Part shown: positions 43,032-51,800 of the stretch, piece by piece
How the letters are laid out: every line of letters begins with the position of its first letter
Numbering within the stretch: the first letter of the stretch is position 1
Origin: Lunatimonas salinarum
Lineage (GTDB): Bacteria > Bacteroidota > Bacteroidia > Cytophagales > Cyclobacteriaceae
Assembly: GCF_017811155.1 (NCBI RefSeq)
Contig: NZ_JACVCV010000002.1
Location: forward strand, 1-64,000
Length of the DNA stretch: 64,000 nt
Reading direction: 5' to 3'
The notes under the pieces: generated by a model
What the model was told of the DNA's origin: nothing
Seen by the model: the letters and a program-made list of their open reading frames with translations, nothing else
Database searches by the model: none
Made by a program: the position numbers and the translations under genes

Positions 43032-44892
43032 CCAAAACCTCTGGGCCTTGCTCCTTGGTATATTGACACAGGTATCCCTATATGCTCAGGTGCAGCAGGG
43101 TTATTTTACCTTTCCGATCAAGCCCGGGGAACGAAATTTTCTGGCCGGCACCATGGGGGAAATCCGCCCCAACCACTTCCACAGCGGCATAGACATCAAA
43201 ACAGAAGGCAGGCAGGGTCTGCCCGTATTTGCTGCGGCAGACGGATACGTATACCGCATGAAAATCTCCTCCTTTGGGTATGGCAATGTGCTTTACGTCA
43301 AACATCCCAGTGGTAATACCACCGTGTATGCCCACCTGCGGGAGTTTGCGCCATCCATCGCAGACTATATGCGGGAGAGGATGTATGCTGAACGAAAAAA
43401 CGAGCTGGAATACTTCCCGGAAGCACGGGAAATTCCGGTAAAAAAAGGCGAAATAATCGCCTATTCCGGCAATACAGGCTCCTCCATGGGGCCACACCTG
43501 CACTTTGAGATACGGGACTCCCTGGACAGGGCGTTGAATCCCCTTCATTTCGGGTTTAGCGAAATCATCGACCGCACCCCCCCTTTTGCGCAAAGGATTG
43601 CAATCACCCCCCTAGACCAACACAGCCGGGTACAGGGCATCTATGCCCGCAAAGAGTTTCCGCTCATACAAGCAGGAGAGGCCTTTTACCTGGTCTCTCC
43701 CGTTTCGGTCAGCGGCAAGGTAGGCATAGAAGTACTGGCCTACGATCAACTCGACGACATGTATAACCGTAACGGTTTTCCCACCTATGAGGTATTTGAG
43801 GCAGAACGCCGCATCTTTCGCAGCACGGTCAACCCCATCGACTTCTCCATAGGGCGATACATTCTTTCCCATACCTATCGAAACCAGTACACCCGTCTGT
43901 ACAAGCTCCCAAACAACCGGTTTCCCTTCTACGAGCCGGACAGTGCCTGGGCCGGGGCGATACAGGTAACGCCTCATCAGGAGCGGGAATTTCGCATCAA
44001 TATGCGCGACACCTACGAAAACGTACGAACGCTGCACCTGACCCTGACGGGTGAGGCAGCTTTAGAGAGGCTACACGTACCCAACACCACATCGGGTACC
44101 ACATCCATTGCCTATGAAGGTAACCTATTGCTTGTTCACGACAATGCAAAAGTAGCTGGTGATTTTGCCACTTTCCACGTTAACGGCTATCAAATGGAGA
44201 TGCCCTACGCATACCGCGATGCCAACAAACGGACCTATATCTGGGACATGTCCTTGGGCAGGCCCGACTCGGTGGCTCTCTGCTCCCATACCGTGTACCC
44301 GCAGGTAAACGCCTTGGTGAAGGTAGACACGGAAACGTTGTATGCCGATGATTATTGCGAAATCATTTTTGACGAAAAATCCCTGCTCGATGATCTTTAC
44401 CTGCGGGTAAACCATCTTCGGGATGATACCGTTCCGGGCATCGTGATCAATGACCCCAGAGAATATCTGAGAGAGCCCATACGTATAACGTTCTCTCCGA
44501 AGGCCTACAGAGGAGATCGATCTCATACCCAAGTATATCTGCGCCATGAAAACGGCCGCCTAAGCTTTCAGGGAGGACAGTGGGAAGGTGACAAAATGCG
44601 GTTTACCACCCGTAGTTTAGGCACCTTTGTGCTGGCTACGGACTCCGTGCCTCCCCTCATTCAGCCCATGCGGGTAAGCGCTTCAGAGATACGCTTTACC
44701 ATCCGTGACGGAATGTCCGGCATACGGGACTTTGAGGCTTATGTGGACGGGGAATGGGTCTTGATGCGCTACGAACACAAACAATCCATGATCTGGTCAG
44801 AAAAAAAATCCAACGAACCCTTTAACGGAGAAGTATTGGTAAAAGTACGGGACATGGCAAATAACGAGGCCATTTATAGGGGAAAAATTTAA
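43015..44892 (+). CDS. M23 (LytM-type) metallopeptidase
   Basis: I choose the ATG at 43015, which starts a good signal peptide (LWALLLGILTQVSLYAQ) and overlaps the FAH gene by 17 bases; an ATG seven codons earlier is possible. After the signal, residues ~20-190 carry the M23 zinc motifs: NHFHSGIDIKTEGRQGLP (HxxxD), GYGNVLYVKHPSGNTTVYAH and MGPHLHFEIRD (HxH). A long C-terminal beta-rich region (~430 residues) follows, typical of the large Bacteroidota M23 lipoprotein-like family. It should cut peptidoglycan cross-links in the periplasm during cell-wall remodelling. Catalytic residues are all present. Confidence 0.9.
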   Translation: MSKLSNQNLWALLLGILTQVSLYAQVQQGYFTFPIKPGERNFLAGTMGEIRPNHFHSGIDIKTEGRQGLPVFAAADGYVYRMKISSFGYGNVLYVKHPSGNTTVYAHLREFAPSIADYMRERMYAERKNELEYFPEAREIPVKKGEIIAYSGNTGSSMGPHLHFEIRDSLDRALNPLHFGFSEIIDRTPPFAQRIAITPLDQHSRVQGIYARKEFPLIQAGEAFYLVSPVSVSGKVGIEVLAYDQLDDMYNRNGFPTYEVFEAERRIFRSTVNPIDFSIGRYILSHTYRNQYTRLYKLPNNRFPFYEPDSAWAGAIQVTPHQEREFRINMRDTYENVRTLHLTLTGEAALERLHVPNTTSGTTSIAYEGNLLLVHDNAKVAGDFATFHVNGYQMEMPYAYRDANKRTYIWDMSLGRPDSVALCSHTVYPQVNALVKVDTETLYADDYCEIIFDEKSLLDDLYLRVNHLRDDTVPGIVINDPREYLREPIRITFSPKAYRGDRSHTQVYLRHENGRLSFQGGQWEGDKMRFTTRSLGTFVLATDSVPPLIQPMRVSASEIRFTIRDGMSGIRDFEAYVDGEWVLMRYEHKQSMIWSEKKSNEPFNGEVLVKVRDMANNEAIYRGKI

Positions 44893-44947
44893 TTTATTGC
44901 GATATTTATGGCCCTAACCGAAACGACAAACCTAAACCTATAAAAAT

Positions 44948-45397
44948 ATGGCAATAGAAGTAGGTCAACAAGCACCGGATTTTGAAACAAAAGACCAAAA
45001 TGGAAATACGGTCCGGCTCAGTGATTTCAAAGGCAAAAAGGTAATCCTCTATTTTTACCCCAAAGACAATACCCCCGGCTGTACCGCACAGGCCTGCGAT
45101 CTTCGCGATAACTACGAGGCGCTTCAAAAAGCCGGCTATGTGGTACTTGGCGTAAGCTCCGACTCGGAAAATTCCCATCAAAAATTTATCCAAAAATACG
45201 AACTTCCCTTCTCGCTACTGGCCGATGAAGACAAGTCTGTGCACGAAAAATACGGTACCTGGGTAGAAAAATCCATGTATGGACGAACCTACATGGGAAC
45301 AGCCAGGACGACCTTCGTGATTGACGAAAATGGAAACATCGCTCAGATCATCGACAAAGTAAAAACCAAAGAACACACCAATCAAATAATCAATTAA
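44948..45397 (+). CDS. bcp: Thioredoxin-dependent thiol peroxidase (BCP/PrxQ)
   Basis: A 149-residue peroxiredoxin reducing H2O2 and organic peroxides in the cytoplasm. The peroxidatic Cys is in DNTPGCTAQACDLRD, with the resolving Cys five residues later, the atypical two-Cys PrxQ arrangement. VVLGVSSDSENSHQKFIQKY and LLADEDKSVHEKYGTW follow the family closely, as does RTTFVIDENGNI. It is spaced 55 bases after the peptidase and 9 bases before the transketolase gene, so it may be co-transcribed with the latter. Confidence 0.95.
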   Translation: MAIEVGQQAPDFETKDQNGNTVRLSDFKGKKVILYFYPKDNTPGCTAQACDLRDNYEALQKAGYVVLGVSSDSENSHQKFIQKYELPFSLLADEDKSVHEKYGTWVEKSMYGRTYMGTARTTFVIDENGNIAQIIDKVKTKEHTNQIIN

Positions 45398-45406
45398 TTC
45401 CTATTC

Positions 45407-46258
45407 ATGGAAAAGCTTTCAACTGAACAATTAGAAAACATCTGTTCACAGGTGCGCAGGGATATCCTGCGTATGGTACACGGGGTAAATTCCGGGCACC
45501 CCGGGGCCTCGTTGGGCTGCACGGAATTTTTCGTAGCCCTGTATTTCCATCAGATGGAACACAATAACGACTTTCAGATGGACGGGGTGGGTGAAGACCT
45601 GTTCTTTCTATCAAATGGCCACATCTCACCGGTTTGGTATAGCGTGCTGGCTCGGTCCGGGTACTTTTCTACTGAAGAACTCGCTACCTTCCGAAAAATC
45701 AACAGTAGATTACAGGGACACCCTGCTACCCACGAGCATCTACCGGGCATTCGAATTGCCTCCGGTTCCTTGGGGCAAGGTTTGTCCGTCGCTATAGGCG
45801 CTGCGCTATCGAAAAAACTGAACGGTGATAACCACACCGTATATGCCCTCATGGGTGATGGCGAACAGCAGGAAGGTCAGGTTTGGGAAGCCGCCATGGC
45901 CGCCCCCCACCACGAAGTGGACAACCTGATCGCCACCATCGACCTGAACCGTCAACAAATAGACGGCCCCACGGAAAAAATCATGAACCTGCTGGATCTA
46001 AAAGCCAAGTGGGAAGCATTCGGCTGGCAGGTCATCGAAACCAAAGAAGGTAACAACATGGCAGCCGTCCTTGCCGGACTGGAAAAGGCGAAAAGCCTCC
46101 TGGGTAACGGCAAACCTGTCCTGAATCTGCTGCATACCGAAATGGGCTATGGTGTGGACTTCATGGTGGGAACCCACAAGTGGCACGGCGTAGCTCCCAA
46201 CGACGAGCAGTTGGCGTCGGCATTGGGTCAATTGGAAGAAACCCTGGGAGATTACTAA
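45407..46258 (+). CDS. Transketolase, N-terminal (TPP-binding) subunit
   Basis: A 283-residue subunit carrying the first half of transketolase: NSGHPGASLGCTEFFVALYF, HISPVWYSVLARSGYF, RIASGSLGQGLSVAIGAAL and the TPP/metal motif MGDGEQQEGQVWEAAMAA. The invariant GHPGASLG and GDG...EG residues are intact. Split transketolases are common in Bacteroidota, Firmicutes and archaea. The C-terminal subunit follows 45 bases downstream. Together they transfer two-carbon units in the non-oxidative pentose phosphate pathway. Confidence 0.95.
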   Translation: MEKLSTEQLENICSQVRRDILRMVHGVNSGHPGASLGCTEFFVALYFHQMEHNNDFQMDGVGEDLFFLSNGHISPVWYSVLARSGYFSTEELATFRKINSRLQGHPATHEHLPGIRIASGSLGQGLSVAIGAALSKKLNGDNHTVYALMGDGEQQEGQVWEAAMAAPHHEVDNLIATIDLNRQQIDGPTEKIMNLLDLKAKWEAFGWQVIETKEGNNMAAVLAGLEKAKSLLGNGKPVLNLLHTEMGYGVDFMVGTHKWHGVAPNDEQLASALGQLEETLGDY

Positions 46259-46303
46259 GCAGATCAGCCACTCACTTGAAGGGCTGACAAAAAGAAACAG
46301 ATC

Positions 46304-47272
46304 ATGGAAAAGACATTGGATTTAAAATTCACATATACTGAAAAGAAAGACACCCGATCCGGTTTTGGAGACGGTTTTTTGGAAGTGGGGCGTAAAAACC
46401 CGAACGTGGTAGGCCTGTGTGCCGACCTTATCGGCTCGTTAAAGATGGGAGCTTTTCAAAAGGAGTTCCCAGACAGGTTCTTTCAGGTGGGCATTGCTGA
46501 AGCGAACATGATGGGTATAGCCGCGGGAATGACCATCGGCGGCAAAATCCCCTACACCGGCACCTTTGCCAACTTCTCCACCGGAAGAGTGTACGATCAG
46601 ATACGGCAATCCATCGCGTATTCGGATAAAAACGTCAAGATATGCGCCTCCCATGCAGGCCTTACGCTTGGTGAAGACGGTGCTACCCACCAAATATTAG
46701 AGGACGTGGGCATGATGAAAATGCTACCCCACATGACCGTCATCAATCCCTGTGATTACAATCAGACCAAGGCTGCGACCATCGCCATTGCAGACCACGA
46801 AGGCCCCGTTTATCTCCGTTTTGGACGTCCCAGCTGGCCTATTTTCACACCGGCCGACCAAAAGTTTGAAATCGGCAAAGCCTGGAAAATGATCGACGGA
46901 AAAGACGTAACCATCTTCGCTACCGGGCACCTGGTATGGGAGGCTGTGGTAGCAGAAGCCATGCTAAGAGAAGAAGGCATATCCGCCGAAGTGATCAACA
47001 TCCACACGATCAAGCCGCTCGACACCGAAGCGATCTTGGAATCCGTAGCAAAAACGGGCTGCGCGGTCTCCGCAGAAGAACATCAGTATAACGGAGGTTT
47101 GGGAGACAGCATTGCCCAGACGCTAAGCCGAAATCAACCCGCTCCCTTGGAATTCATCGGCGTGGATGACTCCTTTGGCGAGTCCGGCACCCCTACCGAG
47201 TTGTTGGAAAAATACGGTCTGAATGCCGCCAACATCGTGAAGGCTGCCAAAAAGGCCATCGCACGAAAATAA
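46304..47272 (+). CDS. Transketolase, C-terminal subunit
   Basis: A 322-residue partner of the preceding gene, with the pyrimidine-binding domain (GLCADLIGSLKMGAFQKEFP, FFQVGIAEANMMGIAAGMTI, containing the catalytic Glu that activates TPP). SHAGLTLGEDGATHQILEDV and the C-terminal domain (GCAVSAEEHQYNGGLGDSIA) follow. Both halves together match the length of a fused transketolase. A strong terminator follows at 47286. Confidence 0.95.
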   Translation: MEKTLDLKFTYTEKKDTRSGFGDGFLEVGRKNPNVVGLCADLIGSLKMGAFQKEFPDRFFQVGIAEANMMGIAAGMTIGGKIPYTGTFANFSTGRVYDQIRQSIAYSDKNVKICASHAGLTLGEDGATHQILEDVGMMKMLPHMTVINPCDYNQTKAATIAIADHEGPVYLRFGRPSWPIFTPADQKFEIGKAWKMIDGKDVTIFATGHLVWEAVVAEAMLREEGISAEVINIHTIKPLDTEAILESVAKTGCAVSAEEHQYNGGLGDSIAQTLSRNQPAPLEFIGVDDSFGESGTPTELLEKYGLNAANIVKAAKKAIARK

Positions 47273-47285
47273 CCTACAAAGGCTC

Positions 47286-47324
47286 AATCCCTTGGATCGA
47301 TCTAGATCCAAGGGATTTTTTTTG
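47286..47324 (+). terminator. Rho-independent terminator after transketolase
   Basis: Perfect stem AATCCCTTGGATC / GATCCAAGGGATT with a 6-base loop and an eight-T tract. Confidence 0.95.
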
Positions 47325-47444
47325 ACTGAGAGAACAATTTTTTGCTGAATTTCCTGTTAATTTAATGGAATAAAGAAGCCTAACTCAAACTTAAACCGTC
47401 TGATTACCCAAGGGCTCTGCACGGCCTATACCAAACCGACACCA

Positions 47445-48401
47445 ATGATTCCGAACCTCCACCGTTATTGCGCCGGCAAACTTACCTGGTTGCTCTTCCT
47501 GCTTACCTCCACTCCTGCCTTTACCCAACAGTTGAATTGGAATTCCAATGCCCAGGGATTTGAGTTGACCGAAAACGGTAAAACCCGATTTTTCTATCAA
47601 ACCGCCATCAAGGCCAAAGACGGGAAATACCCGCGAGCCAATTACATCCACCCCCTTTATGATTTAAATGGAGAAGTAATCACCGAAGATTTTCCAGACG
47701 ACCACCTGCATCACCGGGGGATTTTTTGGACCTGGCACCAGCTTTACGTAGACGGTAAGCGGGTGGCAGATCCTTGGATCAGTGAAGGCATCACTTGGGA
47801 CGTGCAGCAGGTGACACCACAGTATATCGATTCGGATCGAGCAGCGTTGGAAGCGGTCATCACATGGAACGTGGCCGGCAAGGATGTGGTGGAGGAATTG
47901 CTGAACCTGCATTACGAGCGCGTAGATCCGGAACTGTATAAACTGACCATCGACGTCCAACTCAAGCCGCTTGCCAAAAATGTGCAAATAGGTGGCTCCG
48001 AAGACCCAAAGGGATATGGCGGTTTCTCTCCAAGAATAAAACTGAGCGAGACCACCGGATTTTACGACCAACATGGTGTGGTGGTTCCGAATGAACTCCC
48101 TGTGGCAGCAGGCCCGTGGATTAATATTACCCAAGGGGGGCCGGAAGACCCCGGTGTGGTGATTATCGGGGAGCCTGATAAACTGCCCTCCTACCAAGGA
48201 TGGATCTTGCGTAAGAAGAACAGCATGCAGAATATGGCCTTTCCGGGAAGGGAACCCCTCGCCCTGCCCAACAAGGAACCTTATCTTCACTTCAGAAACC
48301 AATTGCTGGTCCATCAGGGACTCCAAACGGCTGAGATTGAGCTCTTCTATCAAGACTTTTTGCGCACAGATAAGCGCTCCGGTCAAGCCTTCGTGGATTG
48401 A
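47445..48401 (+). CDS. PmoA-like DUF6807 exported protein
   Basis: A 318-residue protein with a signal peptide (LTWLLFLLTSTPAFTQQ). The diagnostic segment is DFPDDHLHHRGIFWTWHQLY, followed by GSEDPKGYGGFSPRIKLSET and NPNKEPYLHFRNQLLVHQG-like sequence near the end. The family was named for resemblance to a methane-monooxygenase-associated protein, but in Bacteroidota it occurs with carbohydrate catabolism and is not an oxygenase. The role is unknown. Its 3' end overlaps the converging AlkB gene by 19 bases. Confidence 0.85.
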   Translation: MIPNLHRYCAGKLTWLLFLLTSTPAFTQQLNWNSNAQGFELTENGKTRFFYQTAIKAKDGKYPRANYIHPLYDLNGEVITEDFPDDHLHHRGIFWTWHQLYVDGKRVADPWISEGITWDVQQVTPQYIDSDRAALEAVITWNVAGKDVVEELLNLHYERVDPELYKLTIDVQLKPLAKNVQIGGSEDPKGYGGFSPRIKLSETTGFYDQHGVVVPNELPVAAGPWINITQGGPEDPGVVIIGEPDKLPSYQGWILRKKNSMQNMAFPGREPLALPNKEPYLHFRNQLLVHQGLQTAEIELFYQDFLRTDKRSGQAFVD

Positions 48402-49018
48402 ATCACCCGAAAGGTCAGGTTGATGCGCGGGAGGGATACGCGTTTTGCTTTAGGAAGCTGATGCTCCCAATAGCGCTGGCTTTCACCCTTCATTAGCAAA
48501 AGACTGCCGGATGCAAGCATCAGGTCTATCTTAATGGATTTATTTTCGTAGTATCGAAATTGAAACCTGCGTTCAGCACCTAGACTGACCGAGGCAATAA
48601 TCGGCGTACTGCCCAGAACTTTTTCGTTATCCCGGTGCCAGCCCATGCTATCGGCACCATTCCGATAATAATTGAGCAGCACATGGGTAAAGGTCGTTTG
48701 TGCCAGGGTATCCAGCCGCTTTTTCAGCTGCGCTAACAGCTCAGTGAAGGGCAAGGATTGCATCGTAATGCCGGAATAGCCATAGGGTATGGAAGGGTCC
48801 CCGTACAGTGCGGTCAATCTAGGCTGCATGACCCGCCTGCCAAACATCCAAATTTCCTCCTGATTCCAATGAATATTCGATTTTAGCGCCAAAAAAAACC
48901 GATTACTTTCCTCCTTTGTCAAAAAGGAAGGATCATAATAAGCTTCGCCCCGATAGGGAAGCAAATTTTGAAGTACATGGGGAGTTATGCTATTCATAGG
49001 CATGTTGGGATAACACAT
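48383..49018 (-). CDS. AlkB-family 2-oxoglutarate/Fe(II) dioxygenase
   Basis: A DNA/RNA dealkylation-repair enzyme of the ALKBH2/3-like bacterial branch. The iron ligands are in MGWHRDNEKVLG (HxD) and YWEHQLPK (distal His); PRINLTFRVI supplies the Arg that binds 2-oxoglutarate. ARRFQFRYYENKSIKIDLML-like strands and GSLLLMKGESQRYW complete the double-stranded beta-helix. The frame opens at 49018; later Met codons at 49003 and 48997 (MNSITPHVL) are as likely as starts, giving ~204 residues. It removes methyl groups from alkylated bases such as 1-methyladenine and 3-methylcytosine. Confidence 0.92.
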   Translation of the reverse strand: MCYPNMPMNSITPHVLQNLLPYRGEAYYDPSFLTKEESNRFFLALKSNIHWNQEEIWMFGRRVMQPRLTALYGDPSIPYGYSGITMQSLPFTELLAQLKKRLDTLAQTTFTHVLLNYYRNGADSMGWHRDNEKVLGSTPIIASVSLGAERRFQFRYYENKSIKIDLMLASGSLLLMKGESQRYWEHQLPKAKRVSLPRINLTFRVIQSTKA

Positions 49019-49108
49019 GTAAGCCCATCCGAGTTTAAAAAAACGAGATTTCCCCCTGCTTACGATACCTTCCTTGCCATTCTATCCCTATTTTTGCAAA
49101 AAAGTATC

Positions 49109-49828
49109 ATGCCTTCCTCCCGGATTTTCCATTTTGAAAAAACATTTGAGATTCTTTCTTTTCAAGTAGACCCCCGTGGAAAGCTCCGATGGAGCGCACT
49201 CGGTGACCTATTTCAGGAAGTAGCCTGGCAACATGCAGACAGCGGGAATTTCGGCCAAAAGCTGTTTGACATGGGCTACCATTGGGTATTGTCCCGCCTC
49301 CACATGGACGTGCAGCAGTTGCCCCATTGGGGAGACATCATTCAACTAAAAACGGCTTCTAGAGGTATTGAGGGACTATTTGCCCTGAGGGAGTTTGAAA
49401 TGACGGACTCCTCCGGTGCGGTTTTGGCGTGCGGCATGTCCTCTTGGCTTCTGTTGGATAGCCAAAGCAAGCGACCAAAAAGACCCAATCAGTTTCTTCC
49501 AGCGGATCTATTTCCCGAAGTCGCCAAGGGAACCCTTCTCCCTGCCAAACTGCCTACGCCCAGCGAAACCTCCAATCCGAAAATTTTTACCGTACAACCC
49601 TCTGATCTGGACATGAACAACCACGTGAACAACGTCACCTATATCCGATGGATCGAAGACTATTGCCTAAGCAACAGCCTGCCCTACGGGAAGCTGGAGA
49701 TCAATTTTTTGGCCGAGGCCGTTTTGCATCAGGATGTGGAAGTAACTGCCCATAATTCCGAAGCGGGATCGATCCTGGTTGGTAAGGTAACTAATACTCC
49801 CATTTTTTTGGCCCGAACCAGCGGATAA
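49109..49828 (+). CDS. Acyl-ACP thioesterase family protein
   Basis: I place the start at the ATG at 49109 (MPSSRIFHFEKTFEILSFQV); the frame is open further upstream, but that part overlaps the AlkB promoter and is not protein-like. The 239-residue product has the double hot-dog layout of FatA/FatB-like acyl-ACP thioesterases: LGDLFQEVAWQHADSGNFG at the first helix, VLSRLHMDVQQLPHWGDIIQ, and the catalytic second repeat DLDMNNHVNNVTYIRWIEDY with Asn and His. It would release fatty acids from acyl carrier protein in the cytoplasm. Confidence 0.9.
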   Translation: MPSSRIFHFEKTFEILSFQVDPRGKLRWSALGDLFQEVAWQHADSGNFGQKLFDMGYHWVLSRLHMDVQQLPHWGDIIQLKTASRGIEGLFALREFEMTDSSGAVLACGMSSWLLLDSQSKRPKRPNQFLPADLFPEVAKGTLLPAKLPTPSETSNPKIFTVQPSDLDMNNHVNNVTYIRWIEDYCLSNSLPYGKLEINFLAEAVLHQDVEVTAHNSEAGSILVGKVTNTPIFLARTSG

Positions 49829-50008
49829 ATCGGGCTTTAACCTCCGTTCTACAGACCTTTAACCAACGGTAAACAGAAAATACCGACCAAGTTGGCAATG
49901 TTTACCCTGGAATAGGGAGAGATTAGTATACATTTTGCTATTTTTAAGAGAAGGACAAAACTACCATTGCCTTTTTTGAATAAAAATACGCCGTCCTAGC
50001 GGTGTAAA

Positions 50009-50041
50009 ACCTACCTGACGGTTTGGAACCGTCAGGCAGGT
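50009..50041. repeat. Hairpin-forming inverted repeat
   Basis: Arms ACCTACCTGACGGTT and AACCGTCAGGCAGGT (one mismatch) enclose TGG. It stands 28 bases upstream of the leader repeat, as a related CCTGCC/GGCAGG hairpin does near the copy at 29.1 kb. It may be a terminator or a small REP-like element. Otherwise 49829-50068 shows no gene. Confidence 0.6.
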
Positions 50042-50068
50042 GAACCTTTAAAAATCAATTATAGACAC

Positions 50069-50155
50069 ATGAAATCGAGCACGACGCAAGCGACACACAG
50101 AGGGACGACTGTAATTCGTGCGAGATTCCATCTGACCATTAAGAATCAATTATAG
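50069..50155 (+). other. Type A repeat carrying a 28-codon leader ORF
   Basis: ATG at 50069 opens MKSSTTQATHRGTTV and the frame ends TIKNQL with TAG at 50153-50155; ACAG and the ATG of the acetolactate synthase-like gene follow. The DNA differs from the 29.1 kb copy at about one base in the frame (AAG against AAA, silent). GCACGA and TCGTGC inside the unit can pair, so an RNA hairpin is also possible. Confidence 0.65.
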
Positions 50156-50159
50156 ACAG

Positions 50160-51800
50160 ATGAAAGCATCCGACCTATTTATCAAAGCCCTGGAGAACGA
50201 GGGAGTGGAATACATTTTTGGTGTACCGGGAGAAGAAAACCTTGACTTTCTGGAATCGCTGAGTAATTCAACCATCAAGTTAATCGTCACCCGCCACGAG
50301 CAAGGTGCCGGTTTTATGGCAGCCACCTATGGACGGCTCACCGGCAAACCCGGCGTATGCCTATCCACCCTCGGCCCCGGAGCCACCAATTTGGTCACCC
50401 CCGCCGCCTACGCCCAGCTAGGGGCTATGCCCATGATGATGATAACCGGACAGAAGCCCATTAAAAAAAGTAAACAGGCCCGCTTTCAGATCATCGACGT
50501 GGTGGACATGATGCGCCCACTGACCAAGTACACCAAGCAGATCGTCAACAGTAACGTCATCGCATCGCAAATCAGGGAAGCATTTCGCCTAGCCACTGAG
50601 GAACGTCCGGGAGCGGTCCATTTGGAATTTCCAGAGGACATTGCCCAGGAGGATTGCACGGAAGAGCTCTTTGATGTGGTAGATTATATCATGCCCAAAG
50701 CAGACAGCAAAGCCATCGATGCAGCGGTCAAGATGATCGAGGAGGCCAAAAACCCCCTCCTCCTCATAGGGGCGGGTGCCAATCGCAAAATTACCTGCCA
50801 GGCCTTGGCTCGCTTCGTAGACGAGACCGGCATCTACTTTTTTACCACTCAAATGGGCAAGGGAGTCATCGATGAACGCCACAAGAGGTACCTAGGCACT
50901 GCCGCTCTTTCCAGCAATGACTTTGTGCATGCCGCCATAGACGAGGCGGATTTGATCATCAATGTGGGACACGATGTGATCGAGAAGCCACCCTTTTTCA
51001 TGAAAAAAGGTGGAAAAAAGGTCATTCACGTAAATTTTGCACCAGCCGAGGTGGATCCGGTATATTTCCCTCAGCTGAATGTAGTGGGCGATATTACCAG
51101 TTCGGTCAACCTTCTGGCCGATGAGCTTAAACCCCAGTCTCATTGGGATTTTTCCTTTTATGCCAAAGTGCGCGAAGAGGTACGTGGCCACTTAAGCACC
51201 TACTTTAAGGATGAGCGCTTCCCCATGCTTCCACAGCGATTGGTACATATTTTACGGGAAAATCTGGGCGACAAAGATGTAATCACACTTGATAATGGCA
51301 TCTATAAAATCTGGTTTGCCCGCAACTACACTTGCTATCAACCCAATACCCTCTTGCTGGACAATGCATTGGCCTCCATGGGTGCCGGACTGCCCTCAGC
51401 GATGACCGTAAACCTGCTCTATCCCGACAGAAAAGTGGTGGCTGTCTGTGGAGATGGGGGCTTCATGATGAACTCCCAGGAACTGGAAACGGCCGTGCGG
51501 CTAAAACTAAATCTGACGGTAATCATCCTCAACGACTCGGCCTACGGCATGATTAAGTGGAAGCAGCAAGATATGGGCTTCCGCGATTTTGGCCTGGACT
51601 ACCAAAACCCCAACTTTGTGAAGTACGCCGAAAGCTACGGTGCACATGGATATAGGCCGGAAAGCGACGCCGATTTCATTCAAATCCTGAACCAATCCCT
51701 GCAAAGCGATGGCGTCCACGTCATCGATTTACCGGTGGACTATTCGCTAAACCACCCCATTTTGAACGTAAAATTGAAGCAAAAAACATCAGAACTATGA
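50160..51800 (+). CDS. Acetolactate synthase-like TPP enzyme (AlsS type)
   Basis: A 546-residue thiamine-pyrophosphate enzyme. The N-terminal domain has EYIFGVPGEENLDFLESL and RHEQGAGFMAATYGRLTG, with the catalytic Glu. LSTLGPGATNLVTPAAYAQL is followed by the middle domain (NPLLLIGAGANRKIT). The C-terminal TPP site is CGDGGFMMNSQELETAVRLK ... ILNDSAYGMIKWKQQ, matching catabolic acetolactate synthases (AlsS/BudB), which need no FAD or regulatory subunit. It would condense two pyruvates to acetolactate, but the coupled aldehyde dehydrogenase leaves room for other carboligations. Its start abuts a leader-peptide repeat and its stop overlaps the next ATG by 4 bases. Confidence 0.85.
   Translation: MKASDLFIKALENEGVEYIFGVPGEENLDFLESLSNSTIKLIVTRHEQGAGFMAATYGRLTGKPGVCLSTLGPGATNLVTPAAYAQLGAMPMMMITGQKPIKKSKQARFQIIDVVDMMRPLTKYTKQIVNSNVIASQIREAFRLATEERPGAVHLEFPEDIAQEDCTEELFDVVDYIMPKADSKAIDAAVKMIEEAKNPLLLIGAGANRKITCQALARFVDETGIYFFTTQMGKGVIDERHKRYLGTAALSSNDFVHAAIDEADLIINVGHDVIEKPPFFMKKGGKKVIHVNFAPAEVDPVYFPQLNVVGDITSSVNLLADELKPQSHWDFSFYAKVREEVRGHLSTYFKDERFPMLPQRLVHILRENLGDKDVITLDNGIYKIWFARNYTCYQPNTLLLDNALASMGAGLPSAMTVNLLYPDRKVVAVCGDGGFMMNSQELETAVRLKLNLTVIILNDSAYGMIKWKQQDMGFRDFGLDYQNPNFVKYAESYGAHGYRPESDADFIQILNQSLQSDGVHVIDLPVDYSLNHPILNVKLKQKTSEL

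Noticed and set aside
45407-47272. Frameshifted transketolase
   Set aside because: Two-subunit transketolase with separate starts and a 45-bp gap is a normal arrangement, so no frameshift is implied.
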